Shown: piece after piece, positions 17,590 to 26,493 of the stretch | Numbering within the stretch: the stretch's first letter is position 1 | Layout: the number at the start of each line of letters is the position of its first letter | Origin: Nocardia sp. MH4 | Lineage (GTDB): Bacteria; Actinomycetota; Actinomycetes; Mycobacteriales; Mycobacteriaceae | DNA: 64,000 nucleotides | Direction of reading: 5' to 3' | Assembly (NCBI RefSeq): GCF_019266065.1 | Contig: NZ_LPNR01000099.1 | Span: 1-64,000, forward strand | Program-made: the position numbers and the translations under genes | Notes under the pieces: generated by a model | Databases searched by the model: none | Told to the model about the DNA's origin: nothing | What the model saw: only the letters and a program-made list of their open reading frames with translations

Positions 17590-18303
17590 ATGCGTGAGCC
17601 GAACTCGACGCTCACCGACGTCCTCCTCGACCCGATTCTCGAACGCGACCCGGCCGGTCCGCGCGTCACCTGGTACGACGACGCCACCGGCGCCCGCATC
17701 GAGCTGTCGGGCCTGACGCTGGCCAACTGGGCCGCCAAGACCGCCAATCTGCTGCGCGACGAGTTCGCGCTCAGTCCCGGCGCCCGGGTCGCGGTGCTGC
17801 TGCCCGCGCACTGGCAGACCGCGGCGGTGCTGCTCGGCTGCTGGTGGGCGGGCACGGAGGTGGTGCTCACCCCCGATCCCGACGCCGACCTCGCGCTGGT
17901 CACCCCCGACCGGCTCGACGACGCCGACGGCGTCGACGAAGTGGCGGTGCTGTCGCTGGACGCGATGGGCACTCCGGTGCGCGACCTGCCGGTCGGCGTC
18001 ACCGATTTCGCCACGGCGGTGCGTGTGCACGGCGACCAGTTCCTGCCCGGCGGCTTCCGGGCCGCGCTCGACGGCCTCTCGGTCGGCGAGGTGCTCGCCG
18101 AGGCCAGGAAGTCGGCGGCGCTGCAAGGGATCTCCGCCGGCGACCGGGTGCTGTCGAGCGCGCCGTGGGAGACCGTGGCCGAGCTGATCGACGGCTACAT
18201 CGCGGTGCTGTACGCCGGCGCCTCGCTGGTCCAGGTGGTCAATCCCGATCCGGCGGCCGTGGAGCATCGGGCCGCCACCGAGCGGGTGACGGTCCGGCGC
18301 TGA
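17590..18303 (+). CDS. TIGR03089 family protein (AMP-binding-like)
   Basis: A 237-residue protein that resembles the N-terminal part of AMP-binding enzymes (TLANWAAKTANLLRD, ARVAVLLPAHWQTAAVLLGCWWAG) but lacks the ATP-binding signature and adenylation core. This is the hallmark of the TIGR03089 family, equivalent to Rv3268. It starts three bases after the LCP stop, so the two are almost surely co-transcribed. Function unknown; catalytic adenylation is unlikely. Confidence 0.88.
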   Translation: MREPNSTLTDVLLDPILERDPAGPRVTWYDDATGARIELSGLTLANWAAKTANLLRDEFALSPGARVAVLLPAHWQTAAVLLGCWWAGTEVVLTPDPDADLALVTPDRLDDADGVDEVAVLSLDAMGTPVRDLPVGVTDFATAVRVHGDQFLPGGFRAALDGLSVGEVLAEARKSAALQGISAGDRVLSSAPWETVAELIDGYIAVLYAGASLVQVVNPDPAAVEHRAATERVTVRR

Positions 18304-18418
18304 CCGCCGTCGCGTCTCCTACCCAGGTATAGGTCGATCTCCGACTGGAACACGTTCCGCGTCGTGCCCGAAGTCCGTACGGTGGAGTCATCCATTCGGC
18401 AGAGCGGCAGGGGTGGCG

Positions 18419-19747
18419 ATGAACGCGCGGTACTGGTTGCGATGGTCGGCCGAGCACGGAGCGCCACGGGCGGTCCTGCGCTGGCAGGTGCGCAAGGGCG
18501 ACCCGTTCGCCGTCCTGCTCAGCGGACAGCGCGGCCTGCACGATCCCTACCCGCTGATCGACGAACTGCGCGCGCCCGGCGGACTGCTGCGGACCCCGCT
18601 GTCCTACGCGGCCTTCGACCACGCCCAGGTCCGGGCCATTCTGCGGGATACCCGATTCGGTGTGCGGCAGGCGCTCGGCGGTGACCTGCCGGGTCCGTGG
18701 CGCAAGCTGGCCGAGCGGGTCACGGTCCCGCCCAACCCGGTCGAGCCGCCGTCGATGCTGGTCCTGGACCCGCCCGAGCACACCAGGATGCGCAAGCCGG
18801 TGGCCTCGGCGTTCACCCCGCGCGCCATCGCCCGGCTGCGGGACCGGGTGGAGGTGGTCACCGCCGAGCTGCTCGACGCGATGCCCGCGCACGGCTCGGT
18901 CGACCTGATCACCGATTTCGCCGCCAGGGTGCCGATCGCGATCATCGCCGACATGCTCGGCTTCCCCGCCGCCGACCGCGACCTGTTCCTGCGCTGGGGC
19001 GACCGGGTCACGCCGCTGCTCGACATCGGCACCTCGTGGCGCACCTACCGGGGCGCGATGGCGGCGATCGAATCCATGGACGACTACCTGGCCGCGCACA
19101 TCGCCCAGCTGCGCCGCGACCCCGGCGAGGACATCCTCTCGACGCTGGTCAGTTCCGGCGACCTGGACCTGCGCGAACTCCAGGCGGGCGCCAGTCTGCT
19201 GATGGGCGCCGGTTTCGAGACCACCGTGAATCTGATCGGCAACGCGATCGCGGCGCTGTCGGCCAACCCCGACCAGCTCGCGCTGGCCCAGGACGACCCC
19301 GACCGCTGGCCCGCCGTGGTGGAGGAGACACTGCGCTTCGATCCGCCGGTGCAGACCACCGCGCGGCAGGCGCTCGAGGACGTCGAGATCGACGGCGTCA
19401 CCGTGCGGGAGGGCAGCACCGTCATCCTGTCGCTGGCGGGCGCCAACCGTGACCCCGCCGTCTTCGCCGACCCGCACCGCTTCGACATCGACCGCCCCAA
19501 CCTGCGCGAACACGTCGCCTTCAGCAGCGGTATCCACGCCTGCCTCGGCGCGAGCCTGGCCCGGATGGAGGCCGTGCACGCCCTGCGCGCGCTCTACACC
19601 CGCTATCCGAACCTGCGGCTACGCGGGGAACCGGTGCGGCGGAACCTGTTCACCCTGCACGGTTTCGAGCACATGCCGGTCGAGCTGGGTCCGGTGGCGC
19701 GCACCCCGTCGCCCGACGGCTTGGCCGGCGCCGCGAGCCTGTCCTGA
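18419..19747 (+). CDS. cytochrome P450
   Basis: A 442-residue bacterial class I P450. The heme ligand loop FSSGIHACLG gives the proximal Cys near residue 375. The I-helix oxygen-activation motif is GAGFETT and the K-helix ExxR motif is EETLR. There is no transmembrane anchor, so it is soluble and needs a ferredoxin/reductase partner that is not encoded next to it. ATG 18419 is preferred over GTG 18413 because GGCAGGGG sits at a better distance. The substrate cannot be inferred. It converges with the response regulator, with a hairpin between. Confidence 0.94.
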   Translation: MNARYWLRWSAEHGAPRAVLRWQVRKGDPFAVLLSGQRGLHDPYPLIDELRAPGGLLRTPLSYAAFDHAQVRAILRDTRFGVRQALGGDLPGPWRKLAERVTVPPNPVEPPSMLVLDPPEHTRMRKPVASAFTPRAIARLRDRVEVVTAELLDAMPAHGSVDLITDFAARVPIAIIADMLGFPAADRDLFLRWGDRVTPLLDIGTSWRTYRGAMAAIESMDDYLAAHIAQLRRDPGEDILSTLVSSGDLDLRELQAGASLLMGAGFETTVNLIGNAIAALSANPDQLALAQDDPDRWPAVVEETLRFDPPVQTTARQALEDVEIDGVTVREGSTVILSLAGANRDPAVFADPHRFDIDRPNLREHVAFSSGIHACLGASLARMEAVHALRALYTRYPNLRLRGEPVRRNLFTLHGFEHMPVELGPVARTPSPDGLAGAASLS

Positions 19748-19752
19748 CTCCC

Positions 19753-19779
19753 GGCGCGGGCCCGCCCTAGGCGCCCGCG
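19753..19779. terminator. hairpin between convergent P450 and response regulator
   Basis: An inverted repeat, GCGCGGGC / GCCCGCGC (8-bp arms, 11-base loop), spans the space after the P450 stop and overlaps the response regulator stop codon. It could end transcription in both directions, but there is no T-tract. Confidence 0.45.
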
Positions 19780-20465
19780 CGCCACCGATACCGAGTCTTG
19801 GGCCGACCCGCACGGCCGTAATCGGCGCGGCGCTCGGCCAGTCCGTCGTCGGCCAGCTTTTCCAGGTAGCGCCACGCGGTGATGCGCGAAACCCCCACGG
19901 CCGCAGCGGCATCGGTCGCGGTGATCCCCGACTCGGCCGAGCGCACCGCGCGCGAGACCTCCTCGAGAGTGTGCTGCACAACGCCTTTGGGCGCACCGGC
20001 ACGCTGGTCGGCGGTGCGCAAGGCGCCCAGGGCGCGATCGATGTCGTACTGCGACAGCGCCGCCTCGCCCGCGGGGAGCGCGGTGTCGAAATCGCGGTAG
20101 CGCTCGAGCTTCTCGCGGAACGCGGCGAAGGTGAACGGCTTGAGCAGGTACAGCACCACGCCGTGGGCGACGGCATTGCGCACCATGGTCAGCTCGCGGG
20201 CGGAGGTGATCGCGATGACGTCCGGGCGCGGTTCCAGGCCGTTGAGGGCGGCGGCCACCTCGAGTCCGCTGATATCGGGCAGGCCGATGTCCATCAGCAC
20301 CAGGTGGAACGGATTGCCCTCGGCGATCGCCTCGGCGGCCAGCGTGAGCGCGTCGCGACCGGTGTGCGCGACGCCGCCGGTGACGAACCCGTCCAGCCGC
20401 TCGAGATAGGCCCGGTGGGCCTGGGCGATCAACGGCTCGTCCTCGACGATCAGGACCCGGATCAT
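19767..20465 (-). CDS. CitB/DpiA-type response regulator
   Basis: A 232-residue response regulator. The receiver has acidic VEDEPL, phospho-acceptor Asp in VLMDIGLPD (about residue 59), ITSA and LLKPFTF (conserved Lys). The C-terminal part has a helix-turn-helix (TATDAAAAVGVSRITAWRYL) of the DpiA/CitB/DctR type. These regulators control di- or tricarboxylate uptake. Its ATG overlaps the sensor kinase stop by four bases, and the dicarboxylate transporter is divergent, so dctA is the likely target. Confidence 0.93.
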   Translation of the reverse strand: MIRVLIVEDEPLIAQAHRAYLERLDGFVTGGVAHTGRDALTLAAEAIAEGNPFHLVLMDIGLPDISGLEVAAALNGLEPRPDVIAITSARELTMVRNAVAHGVVLYLLKPFTFAAFREKLERYRDFDTALPAGEAALSQYDIDRALGALRTADQRAGAPKGVVQHTLEEVSRAVRSAESGITATDAAAAVGVSRITAWRYLEKLADDGLAERRADYGRAGRPKTRYRWRAGA

Positions 20466-22015
20466 TTCTTCTCCCTCAGCGGAATGCGAACGATGACCGC
20501 GCTGTGTGGTGCGGCCGTGGTGGTGATGGCGCCGCCGTGCCGATCGACGAGGCGGTGCACGAGTGCCAAGCCGAGTCCGGCGTGGTCGGTCTTGGTGGTG
20601 TAGCCGCGTTCGGCGGCGCGCGAGAACATCTGCGCCGACATGCCGGGCCCGCTGTCGGCGACCCGGACCACCAGCTCGCCGTCACGGTGATACACCGATA
20701 CCTCGACTCGCTTGTCGACGGTGCCCGCCGCCGCGTCGATCGCGTTGTCGACCAGGTTGCCGACCAGCGTGACCGCCTCGTGCGCCGAGAGCGGATCGGC
20801 GGAGTCCAGGGCGGTGTCCTCGCTGATGGCCAGGCTCACCCCGCGCTCGGCGGCCTGGTCGACCTTGCCCAGCAGCAGCGCGGCCAGTGCCGCGTCGCCG
20901 ACAGCGGACAGCAGCCGGTCGATCAGGACCTGCGAGAGCCGCAGTTCCGCGGTGGCGAAGGCGACCGCCTCCTCCGGGCGGCCCAGCTCGACCATGGTGA
21001 CGACGGTGTGCAGCCGATTGGCGGCCTCGTGCGCCTGCGCGCGCAGCGACTCGGCGAACCCGCGGACGGAGTCGAGCTCGCCGAGCACCGCGCGCAGCTC
21101 GGTCTGGTCGCGGATGGTCAGCACGGTGCCGATCGGGCGGCCCTCCCAGCTGACGACGTCCTGGTTGACCAGCAGCACCCGGTCGGTGGTCACGTGCGTC
21201 TCGTCGCGCACCACGCCCCACCGCATCTGCTGCAGCGAGGTCGGCAGGTCGGTGCGATGCACCGGGCCGTCGGGCAGGTCGAGCAGCGTGCGCGCCTGAT
21301 CGTTGACCACCTCGGCGGGCCCCGGCGCGGTCCCGAACACCACCAGGCCCTCGTGCACGGAATGCAGGACCGCGTCGTGGTGCTCGTAGAGCGCGCGCAA
21401 CTCGTCGGGTGCCAGGCCGTGGGTCTGGCGCCGCAGCCTGCGGCTGATCAGGAACGACGAGCAGGCCGCCAGCGCGAGCCCGGCCGCGGAGACACCGAGG
21501 ATCACCGGCACCTGGGAGGCGACCTGGGTGCCGATCCTGGCCCTGGTCACCCCGGCCGAGACCAGGGCGACCACCCGGCCGCCGTCGTAGACCGGGGTGA
21601 CCGCGCGGATCGAGGGGCCGAGCGAGCCGGTGAAGGTCTCGGTCAGCGTCTGCCCGGCCAGCGCGGCGTCGATGCTGCCGGTGAACGGCTTGCCGATCAG
21701 CTCGGGATTGGTGTGGGTGTAGCGGGTGCGGTCCGGCGCCATCACCACGATGAAGTCCATGCCGGTGTCGGCGCGGATGCGTTCGGTGGTGGGCTGCAGC
21801 AGTCCGCTGGGGTAGGGCGAGTTCACCGCGGCCAGCGTCGACGGCGCGCGCGCCACGGTCACCGCCACGTCGCGGACCTGCAGTTCGGTGGCCACATCGT
21901 GGTCGTGGCGGGCGTCGAAGACCGCCAGCACGGTCCCGGTCCCGATCATCAGGGCCAGCACCACCAGCTGCCAGACGAAGGCCTGCCCGGCGAGCGACAA
22001 CCGCACTCGTCGCAT
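20462..22015 (-). CDS. DcuS/DpiB/CitA-type sensor histidine kinase
   Basis: A 517-residue sensor kinase. An N-terminal transmembrane helix (LVVLALMIGTGTVLAVF) is followed by a periplasmic PASTA-less CitA-like sensor domain (about residues 40-170), a second transmembrane segment (VILGVSAAGLALAACSSFLI), a cytoplasmic PAS-like region, a short H-box (LRAQAHEAANRLHTV) and an ATPase domain with NLVDNAIDA, DSGPGM and GLGLALV. It should sense external dicarboxylates and phosphorylate the adjacent regulator. Start ATG 22015 follows GGAGGG; further upstream open sequence lies over the promoter. Confidence 0.93.
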   Translation of the reverse strand: MRRVRLSLAGQAFVWQLVVLALMIGTGTVLAVFDARHDHDVATELQVRDVAVTVARAPSTLAAVNSPYPSGLLQPTTERIRADTGMDFIVVMAPDRTRYTHTNPELIGKPFTGSIDAALAGQTLTETFTGSLGPSIRAVTPVYDGGRVVALVSAGVTRARIGTQVASQVPVILGVSAAGLALAACSSFLISRRLRRQTHGLAPDELRALYEHHDAVLHSVHEGLVVFGTAPGPAEVVNDQARTLLDLPDGPVHRTDLPTSLQQMRWGVVRDETHVTTDRVLLVNQDVVSWEGRPIGTVLTIRDQTELRAVLGELDSVRGFAESLRAQAHEAANRLHTVVTMVELGRPEEAVAFATAELRLSQVLIDRLLSAVGDAALAALLLGKVDQAAERGVSLAISEDTALDSADPLSAHEAVTLVGNLVDNAIDAAAGTVDKRVEVSVYHRDGELVVRVADSGPGMSAQMFSRAAERGYTTKTDHAGLGLALVHRLVDRHGGAITTTAAPHSAVIVRIPLREKK

Positions 22016-22053
22016 CTTGCCCTCCGACCTCGTCTTGAACGTTATGCACCAAA

Positions 22054-22069
22054 TGTGATGGGAGTCACA
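22054..22069. promoter_or_regulatory. CRP/GlxR-type operator
   Basis: TGTGATGGGAGTCACA matches the CRP-family consensus TGTGA-N6-TCACA with no mismatch. It lies in the 77-bp space between the divergent sensor kinase and dctA, 24 bp upstream of the transporter start. CRP/GlxR-family control of C4-dicarboxylate uptake is the natural reading. Confidence 0.7.
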
Positions 22070-22092
22070 GTGGTTCCGGATGATTGTGCGCC

Positions 22093-23448
22093 ATGAGCAC
22101 AACCGCCGCACCTTCGCGGAAACGCGACCATACCCATTGGCTGTACATCGCGGTGATCTTCGCGGTCCTCGCGGGCATCCTGGTCGGCCGGCTGGCGCCG
22201 GAATTCGGTCAGTCGCTGGCGCCGCTGGGCACCCTGTTCGTGAACCTGATCAAGATGATGATCGCACCCGTCATCTTCTGCACGATCGTCCTGGGCATCG
22301 GATCGGTGCGCGCGGCCGCCACCGTCGGCAAGGTCGGTGGCCTGGCCATCGCCTACTTCCTGGCGATGTCGACGGTCGCGCTCGGCATCGGTCTGGTCGT
22401 CGGGAACCTGATCGAGCCGGGCACCGGGCTGGGTGCGGGCAGCGCGGGCGCGGGCGCGAAATACGCCGAGCAGGCGCACGGTGCCGGCGGCACCTGGGAC
22501 TTCATCCAGGCCATCGTGCCGACGACGCTGGTGTCCTCGCTGACCGCGGGCAGCGTGCTGCAGGCGCTGTTCGTCGCGCTGCTGGTCGGCTTCGCGGTCC
22601 AGGCGATGGGCGAGGCGGGCGCGCCGATCCTGCGCGCGGTCTCGCTCGGTCAGAAGCTGGTGTTCCGGATCCTGTCGATGATCCTGTGGCTGGCTCCGAT
22701 CGGCGCGTTCGGCGCGATCGCCAATGTGGTGGGCCGCACCGGCTGGTCGGCGGTGGTCGAGCTGGCGACGCTGATGATCGCGTTCTACCTGACCTGCCTG
22801 GTGTTCGTCTTCGGCGTGCTCGGGGTGGTGCTGCGGCTGGTCTCGGGGGTGTCGATCCTGAAGCTGTGCCGGTACCTGGCACGCGAGTACCTGCTGATCG
22901 TGGCGACCTCGTCCTCGGAGTCGGCGCTGCCGCGTCTGGTGGCGAAGATGGAGCACGCGGGCGTGGAGCGCACGACGGTGGGCGTCGTCGTGCCGACCGG
23001 GTATTCGTTCAACCTCGACGGCACCGCGATCTACCTGACCATGGCGTCGATCTTCATCGCCGACGCGATGGGCAAGCCGTTGAGCCTGGGCGAGCAGATC
23101 GGCCTGCTGCTGTTCATGATCATCGCGTCCAAGGGCGCGGCGGGCGTGACCGGCGCCGGGCTGGCCACCCTCGCCGGTGGCCTGCAGAGTCACCGTCCCG
23201 AACTGCTCGACGGCGTCGGCCTGATCGTCGGCATCGACCGGTTCATGTCCGAAGCCCGTGCGCTGACCAACTTCTCGGGCAATGCCGTGGCCACCCTGCT
23301 CATCGGCACCTGGACCAAGACCGTCGACGCCGACCGCACTCGCCGTGTCCTCGATCGCGAACTGCCCTTCGACGAGGAGACGATGGTCGACGACCACCCG
23401 GTCGACGACGTCGCGGAACCCGAGCCGAAACCCGTTCCGGTGCGGTGA
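22093..23448 (+). CDS. dctA: cation:dicarboxylate symporter (DctA/DAACS family)
   Basis: A 451-residue membrane transporter with about eight hydrophobic helices. Family motifs include NLIKMMIAPVIFCTIV, the serine-rich hairpin ATSSSESALPRL, PTGYSFNLDGTAIYLTM and SKGAAGVTGAGL. It is expected to take up C4-dicarboxylates (succinate, fumarate, malate) with H+ or Na+. It is divergent from a CitA-type two-component system, which supports that substrate class. ATG 22093 is preferred; a TTG three codons earlier is less likely. A CRP-type site lies upstream and a strong hairpin downstream. Confidence 0.93.
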   Translation: MSTTAAPSRKRDHTHWLYIAVIFAVLAGILVGRLAPEFGQSLAPLGTLFVNLIKMMIAPVIFCTIVLGIGSVRAAATVGKVGGLAIAYFLAMSTVALGIGLVVGNLIEPGTGLGAGSAGAGAKYAEQAHGAGGTWDFIQAIVPTTLVSSLTAGSVLQALFVALLVGFAVQAMGEAGAPILRAVSLGQKLVFRILSMILWLAPIGAFGAIANVVGRTGWSAVVELATLMIAFYLTCLVFVFGVLGVVLRLVSGVSILKLCRYLAREYLLIVATSSSESALPRLVAKMEHAGVERTTVGVVVPTGYSFNLDGTAIYLTMASIFIADAMGKPLSLGEQIGLLLFMIIASKGAAGVTGAGLATLAGGLQSHRPELLDGVGLIVGIDRFMSEARALTNFSGNAVATLLIGTWTKTVDADRTRRVLDRELPFDEETMVDDHPVDDVAEPEPKPVPVR

Positions 23449-23457
23449 CAGACGGGA

Positions 23458-23484
23458 AAGGCCCCGCAGGCGCTGCGGGGCCTT
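23458..23484. terminator. bidirectional terminator after dctA
   Basis: A perfect hairpin with 12-bp arms (AAGGCCCCGCAG / CTGCGGGGCCTT) and three-base loop GCG. It lies between the convergent dctA and DUF4287 genes and ends in TT, so it can serve both strands. Confidence 0.85.
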
Positions 23485-23498
23485 CACGGTGCCGAACC

Positions 23499-23717
23499 TC
23501 AGGCGCGCGCCCACTTCTCCGGGTTGAGGTGGTACTGCACCAAGGCGGTGGCGTGCCCGTGCCCGAGGCCGTGCTCGGTCTTGAGCCAGGTGACCAGCGC
23601 GGCGTGCTTGGTCTGTTCGGCGGCGCCGAGGATGGTCAGCCACTCGTCGACGGTGCGGCCGTACTTGGCCTCGATGGTGGGGAAGTAGGACGCGGGGCCG
23701 TGCGGTGCGTTCGCCAT
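23499..23717 (-). CDS. DUF4287 domain protein
   Basis: A 72-residue protein, GPASYFPTIEAKYGRTVDEW at the N-terminus, then a helix-rich half with HAALVTWLKTEHGLGHGHATAL and a C-terminal YHLNPEKW. This is the DUF4287 pattern, of unknown function. ATG 23717 follows GAGGAGGAA. It is a single gene bounded by a terminator. Confidence 0.88.
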   Translation of the reverse strand: MANAPHGPASYFPTIEAKYGRTVDEWLTILGAAEQTKHAALVTWLKTEHGLGHGHATALVQYHLNPEKWARA

Positions 23718-23796
23718 GGTGGTTCCTCCTCGGTCGTGTGCTCGTTGTGGGTGAAGACGGTGGGGGCGCGCGGAATTCATCGCCGCGTGACCGGCG

Positions 23797-24222
23797 TCAC
23801 GCGGCGACGGCGACCCGCTGGTCGACGGTGGCCGTGACGGTGCGGTGTTCGCGCATCAGCAGCACGCCGGTCAGGGCGACGAGCGCGGCGGTGAAGCCGT
23901 GGATGCCGAAGGCGGCCGCGGCCGAGCCGTCCCAGCTCAGCACCGTGATCATGTCGCCGGTCGGGATCAGGGCCAGCACCAGCATCGTGATGCCGAGCGC
24001 GAAGCGCTGGCGGGCGGCCAGCAGCGCGATGATCAGCAGGCCGCACACGGTATCGCGCACGCCCTTGAGATTCAGGAAGGCCACCGCGTCGCCCTCGGGC
24101 CGGGTGGGCAGGCCGAAGCCGGTGGCGATGGTCTCCGGCGTGATCAGGTAGCTCAGGCCGATGTAGAGGATGAAGGCCGCGCCGAGGACGGAGAGGGCGG
24201 TGGCGATGCGCGAGACGGTCAT
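23797..24222 (-). CDS. DUF4267 membrane protein
   Basis: A 141-residue protein with four predicted membrane helices (VLGAAFILYIGLSYLI, VCGLLIIALLAA, FALGITMLVLALIPTGD, GFTAALVALTGVLLM). The ITPETIATGFGLP segment is typical of DUF4267. The role is unknown. ATG 24222 follows CAGGAGCACACC. It is divergent from a TetR-type regulator, and two near-identical palindromes lie between them, so it is very likely the regulator's target. Confidence 0.87.
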   Translation of the reverse strand: MTVSRIATALSVLGAAFILYIGLSYLITPETIATGFGLPTRPEGDAVAFLNLKGVRDTVCGLLIIALLAARQRFALGITMLVLALIPTGDMITVLSWDGSAAAAFGIHGFTAALVALTGVLLMREHRTVTATVDQRVAVAA

Positions 24223-24259
24223 GGTGTGCTCCTGACTCTGTATTGCAACGCTCTGAAAT

Positions 24260-24272
24260 CTAGCGCTGCTAG
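24260..24272. promoter_or_regulatory. TetR-type operator, proximal to DUF4267 gene
   Basis: CTAGCGCTGCTAG, with arms CTAGC/GCTAG and a three-base centre. It lies 38 bp upstream of the DUF4267 start and is a near copy of the palindrome at 24311-24323. Confidence 0.75.
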
Positions 24273-24310
24273 GTGATAGGAGAACGATAACGCGAGTCTC
24301 GCTATCTTGT

Positions 24311-24323
24311 CTAGCGTTGCTAG
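24311..24323. promoter_or_regulatory. TetR-type operator, proximal to tetR gene
   Basis: CTAGCGTTGCTAG, differing by one base in the centre from the other site. It sits 10 bp before the regulator ATG, as expected for autorepression. Confidence 0.75.
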
Positions 24324-24333
24324 AATTTCGAGC

Positions 24334-24909
24334 ATGAGCACCCAGACCCGCAAGGAACGTGAACGCGCCCAACGCCAGCAGCAGATCGTCGACACCGCTC
24401 GCGAGCTGGCCGAAGCCGAGGGCTGGGACGCGGTCACCATCCGCAAACTGGCCGAGCGCATCGAGTACAGCCAGCCGGTGCTCTACAGCCACTTCGCGAA
24501 CAAGGCCGCCATCGTCGGGGCCGTCGCGCTGCAAGGCTGTGTCGAGCTGGCCGAGGAGATGCGCCTGGCGCGGGAGAGCGCGACGACCCGCACCGAGGTG
24601 TTCGACAGGGTCGCCCGCGCCTACCTCGACTTCGCCACCGCCAACCCGGCCCGCTACGACGCGATCTTCGTGCTCACCACCGATCTGAACTTCGGCCTGG
24701 ACGCGCCACAGCCGCTGCGCGCCGCCTTCGCCGGCCTCGAGGCCATGTTCAGCGCCGGCGCCGAGGGTGACGAACTCGGCGCGCGCACCGAGGTGGCCTG
24801 GGCCGGGCTGCACGGCCTCGCGACGCTGGAACGCAGCGACAGGCTGCGCCCGGAACTGCGCGAACGGCGGATCGCCCTGCTGGTCGAGAGCTGGGCCGCG
24901 TTCGGGTAA
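24334..24909 (+). CDS. TetR/AcrR regulator with WHG domain
   Basis: A 191-residue regulator. The N-terminal helix-turn-helix reads VTIRKLAERIEYSQPVLYSHF. The C-terminal half ends in AWAGLHGLATLE, the WHG motif of the TetR_C subfamily. It is divergent from the DUF4267 gene, with two CTAGC-N3-GCTAG operators between. It probably represses both genes until an unknown ligand binds. ATG 24334 is used; an earlier frame start overlaps the operator. Confidence 0.93.
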   Translation: MSTQTRKERERAQRQQQIVDTARELAEAEGWDAVTIRKLAERIEYSQPVLYSHFANKAAIVGAVALQGCVELAEEMRLARESATTRTEVFDRVARAYLDFATANPARYDAIFVLTTDLNFGLDAPQPLRAAFAGLEAMFSAGAEGDELGARTEVAWAGLHGLATLERSDRLRPELRERRIALLVESWAAFG

Positions 24910-25022
24910 CCGCACGGGCCCGGCCGGGTGACCGACGACTCGTCGGCGACGGTCCCCACGCCGCGTAGGTTGGAGACAACGACGCAGGTCGCCCGGGGCG
25001 ACCGAAGGCGAAGGGACGACGG

Positions 25023-26492
25023 ATGGCTGAGGTCGTAGTAGTCGGGTCGGGCCCGAACGGCTTGGCCGCGGCGGTGATCGCGGCGCGCGCCGGCCTCTCG
25101 GTGCGGGTGCTCGAGGCCCAGGATCAGCCGGGCGGCGGGTCACGCACCGCCGAACTCACCCTGCCCGGTTTCCACCACGACCTCTGCGCCGGCGCGCATC
25201 CGATGGCGTTGGCCTCGCCCTTCTTTCGCGCGTTCGATCTGCCCGCACACGGTGTCGAGCTGCTGACCCCGACGATCTCCTACGCGCATCCGCTCGACGG
25301 CGGCATCGCCGGATCGGCCTGGCGCAACCTCGAATCCACGGTCGCCGACCTCGGCCGCGACGGCCCCGCCTGGCGCGCGCTGTTCGGGCCGCTCGTCGAG
25401 CACTGGCCCGACGTGGTCGACCTGGCGATGTCGGATCTGCGGCACCCGCCGCTGCGAATTCCCACCGCCGTCCGCTTCGGCCTGCGGCTGCTCGAACAGG
25501 GATCACCCCTGTGGAACAACCGCTTCCACGACGAGGTCGCGCCCGCGCTGCTGACCGGCGTCGCCACCCACGCGATCACCCAGCCGCGCGCCCTGCCCGC
25601 GGTCGGCGCCGCCCTGCTGCTCGGCACCCTGGCGCACGCGGGCGGCTGGGTGATTCCGCGCGGCGGCAGCCAGGCCATCCCGAACGCGCTGATCGCCGAG
25701 CTGGAACGGCTCGGCGGCGAGGTCGTCACCGGGCACCGGGTCGACGACTTCGCCGAGCTGGCGCGGGCCCGCGCCGTCCTGTTCGACACCTCGCCCGCCG
25801 AACTCCTGCGCATCGCCGGTGACCGCCTGCCCGCGCGCTACCGCGAACGCCTGGGCCGATTCCGTTACGGCGGGGCCGCCTGCAAGGTCGACTTCGCGCT
25901 GTCGGGCCCGGTGCCGTGGACCGCGCCCGGCTGCGAGCTGGCAGGCACCCTGCATCTGGTGGGCACCCGCGACGAGGCGATGCGCGCCGAACGCCGGATC
26001 GCGGCGGGCGAATTCGCGGAGCGGCCCTATGTGCTGGCGATCCAGCCCGGGGTCGTCGACACGACCAGGGCCCCGGCGGGCAAGCACACCTTCTACACCT
26101 ACGCCCACGTGCCCAACGGTTCCGACCGCGACATCAGCGAGGCGGTGATCGCCCAGGTCGAACGCTTCGCGCCCGGCTTCCGTGACCTGATCCTCGCGAA
26201 ACACGTGACGCCGGCGGCCTTCATGCCCGCCCACAACGCCAACTACGTCGGCGGGGACATCTCGGCGGGCGCGATGACCGTGCGCCAGACCGCCTTCCGC
26301 CCCCTGGCCCGCTGGAACCCCTACGCCACCCCGATCCCCGGCACCTACCTGTGCTCGTCGTCGACCCCGCCCGGTCCCGGCGTACACGGCATGCCCGGCT
26401 TGCACGCCGCCGGGCATCTGTTGCGCACCCGCTTCGGCATCGTCACCGAGCCGCTGGAGCTGCTGCGCGGCGCGGCGCCCGCCTACCACTGA
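25023..26492 (+). CDS. phytoene desaturase-like FAD oxidoreductase
   Basis: A 489-residue flavoprotein of the CrtI/amine-oxidase-like family. FAD binding is by VVVVGSGPNGLAAAVIAARAG at the N-terminus, then RVLEAQDQPGGGSRTAE. The C-terminal region has AGHLLRTRFG. Family members desaturate or oxidise hydrophobic substrates; without neighbouring carotenoid genes the substrate is unclear. GCGAAGGG precedes ATG 25023. It converges with a CDF transporter, whose stop is two bases away. Confidence 0.9.
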   Translation: MAEVVVVGSGPNGLAAAVIAARAGLSVRVLEAQDQPGGGSRTAELTLPGFHHDLCAGAHPMALASPFFRAFDLPAHGVELLTPTISYAHPLDGGIAGSAWRNLESTVADLGRDGPAWRALFGPLVEHWPDVVDLAMSDLRHPPLRIPTAVRFGLRLLEQGSPLWNNRFHDEVAPALLTGVATHAITQPRALPAVGAALLLGTLAHAGGWVIPRGGSQAIPNALIAELERLGGEVVTGHRVDDFAELARARAVLFDTSPAELLRIAGDRLPARYRERLGRFRYGGAACKVDFALSGPVPWTAPGCELAGTLHLVGTRDEAMRAERRIAAGEFAERPYVLAIQPGVVDTTRAPAGKHTFYTYAHVPNGSDRDISEAVIAQVERFAPGFRDLILAKHVTPAAFMPAHNANYVGGDISAGAMTVRQTAFRPLARWNPYATPIPGTYLCSSSTPPGPGVHGMPGLHAAGHLLRTRFGIVTEPLELLRGAAPAYH

Positions 26493-26493
26493 A

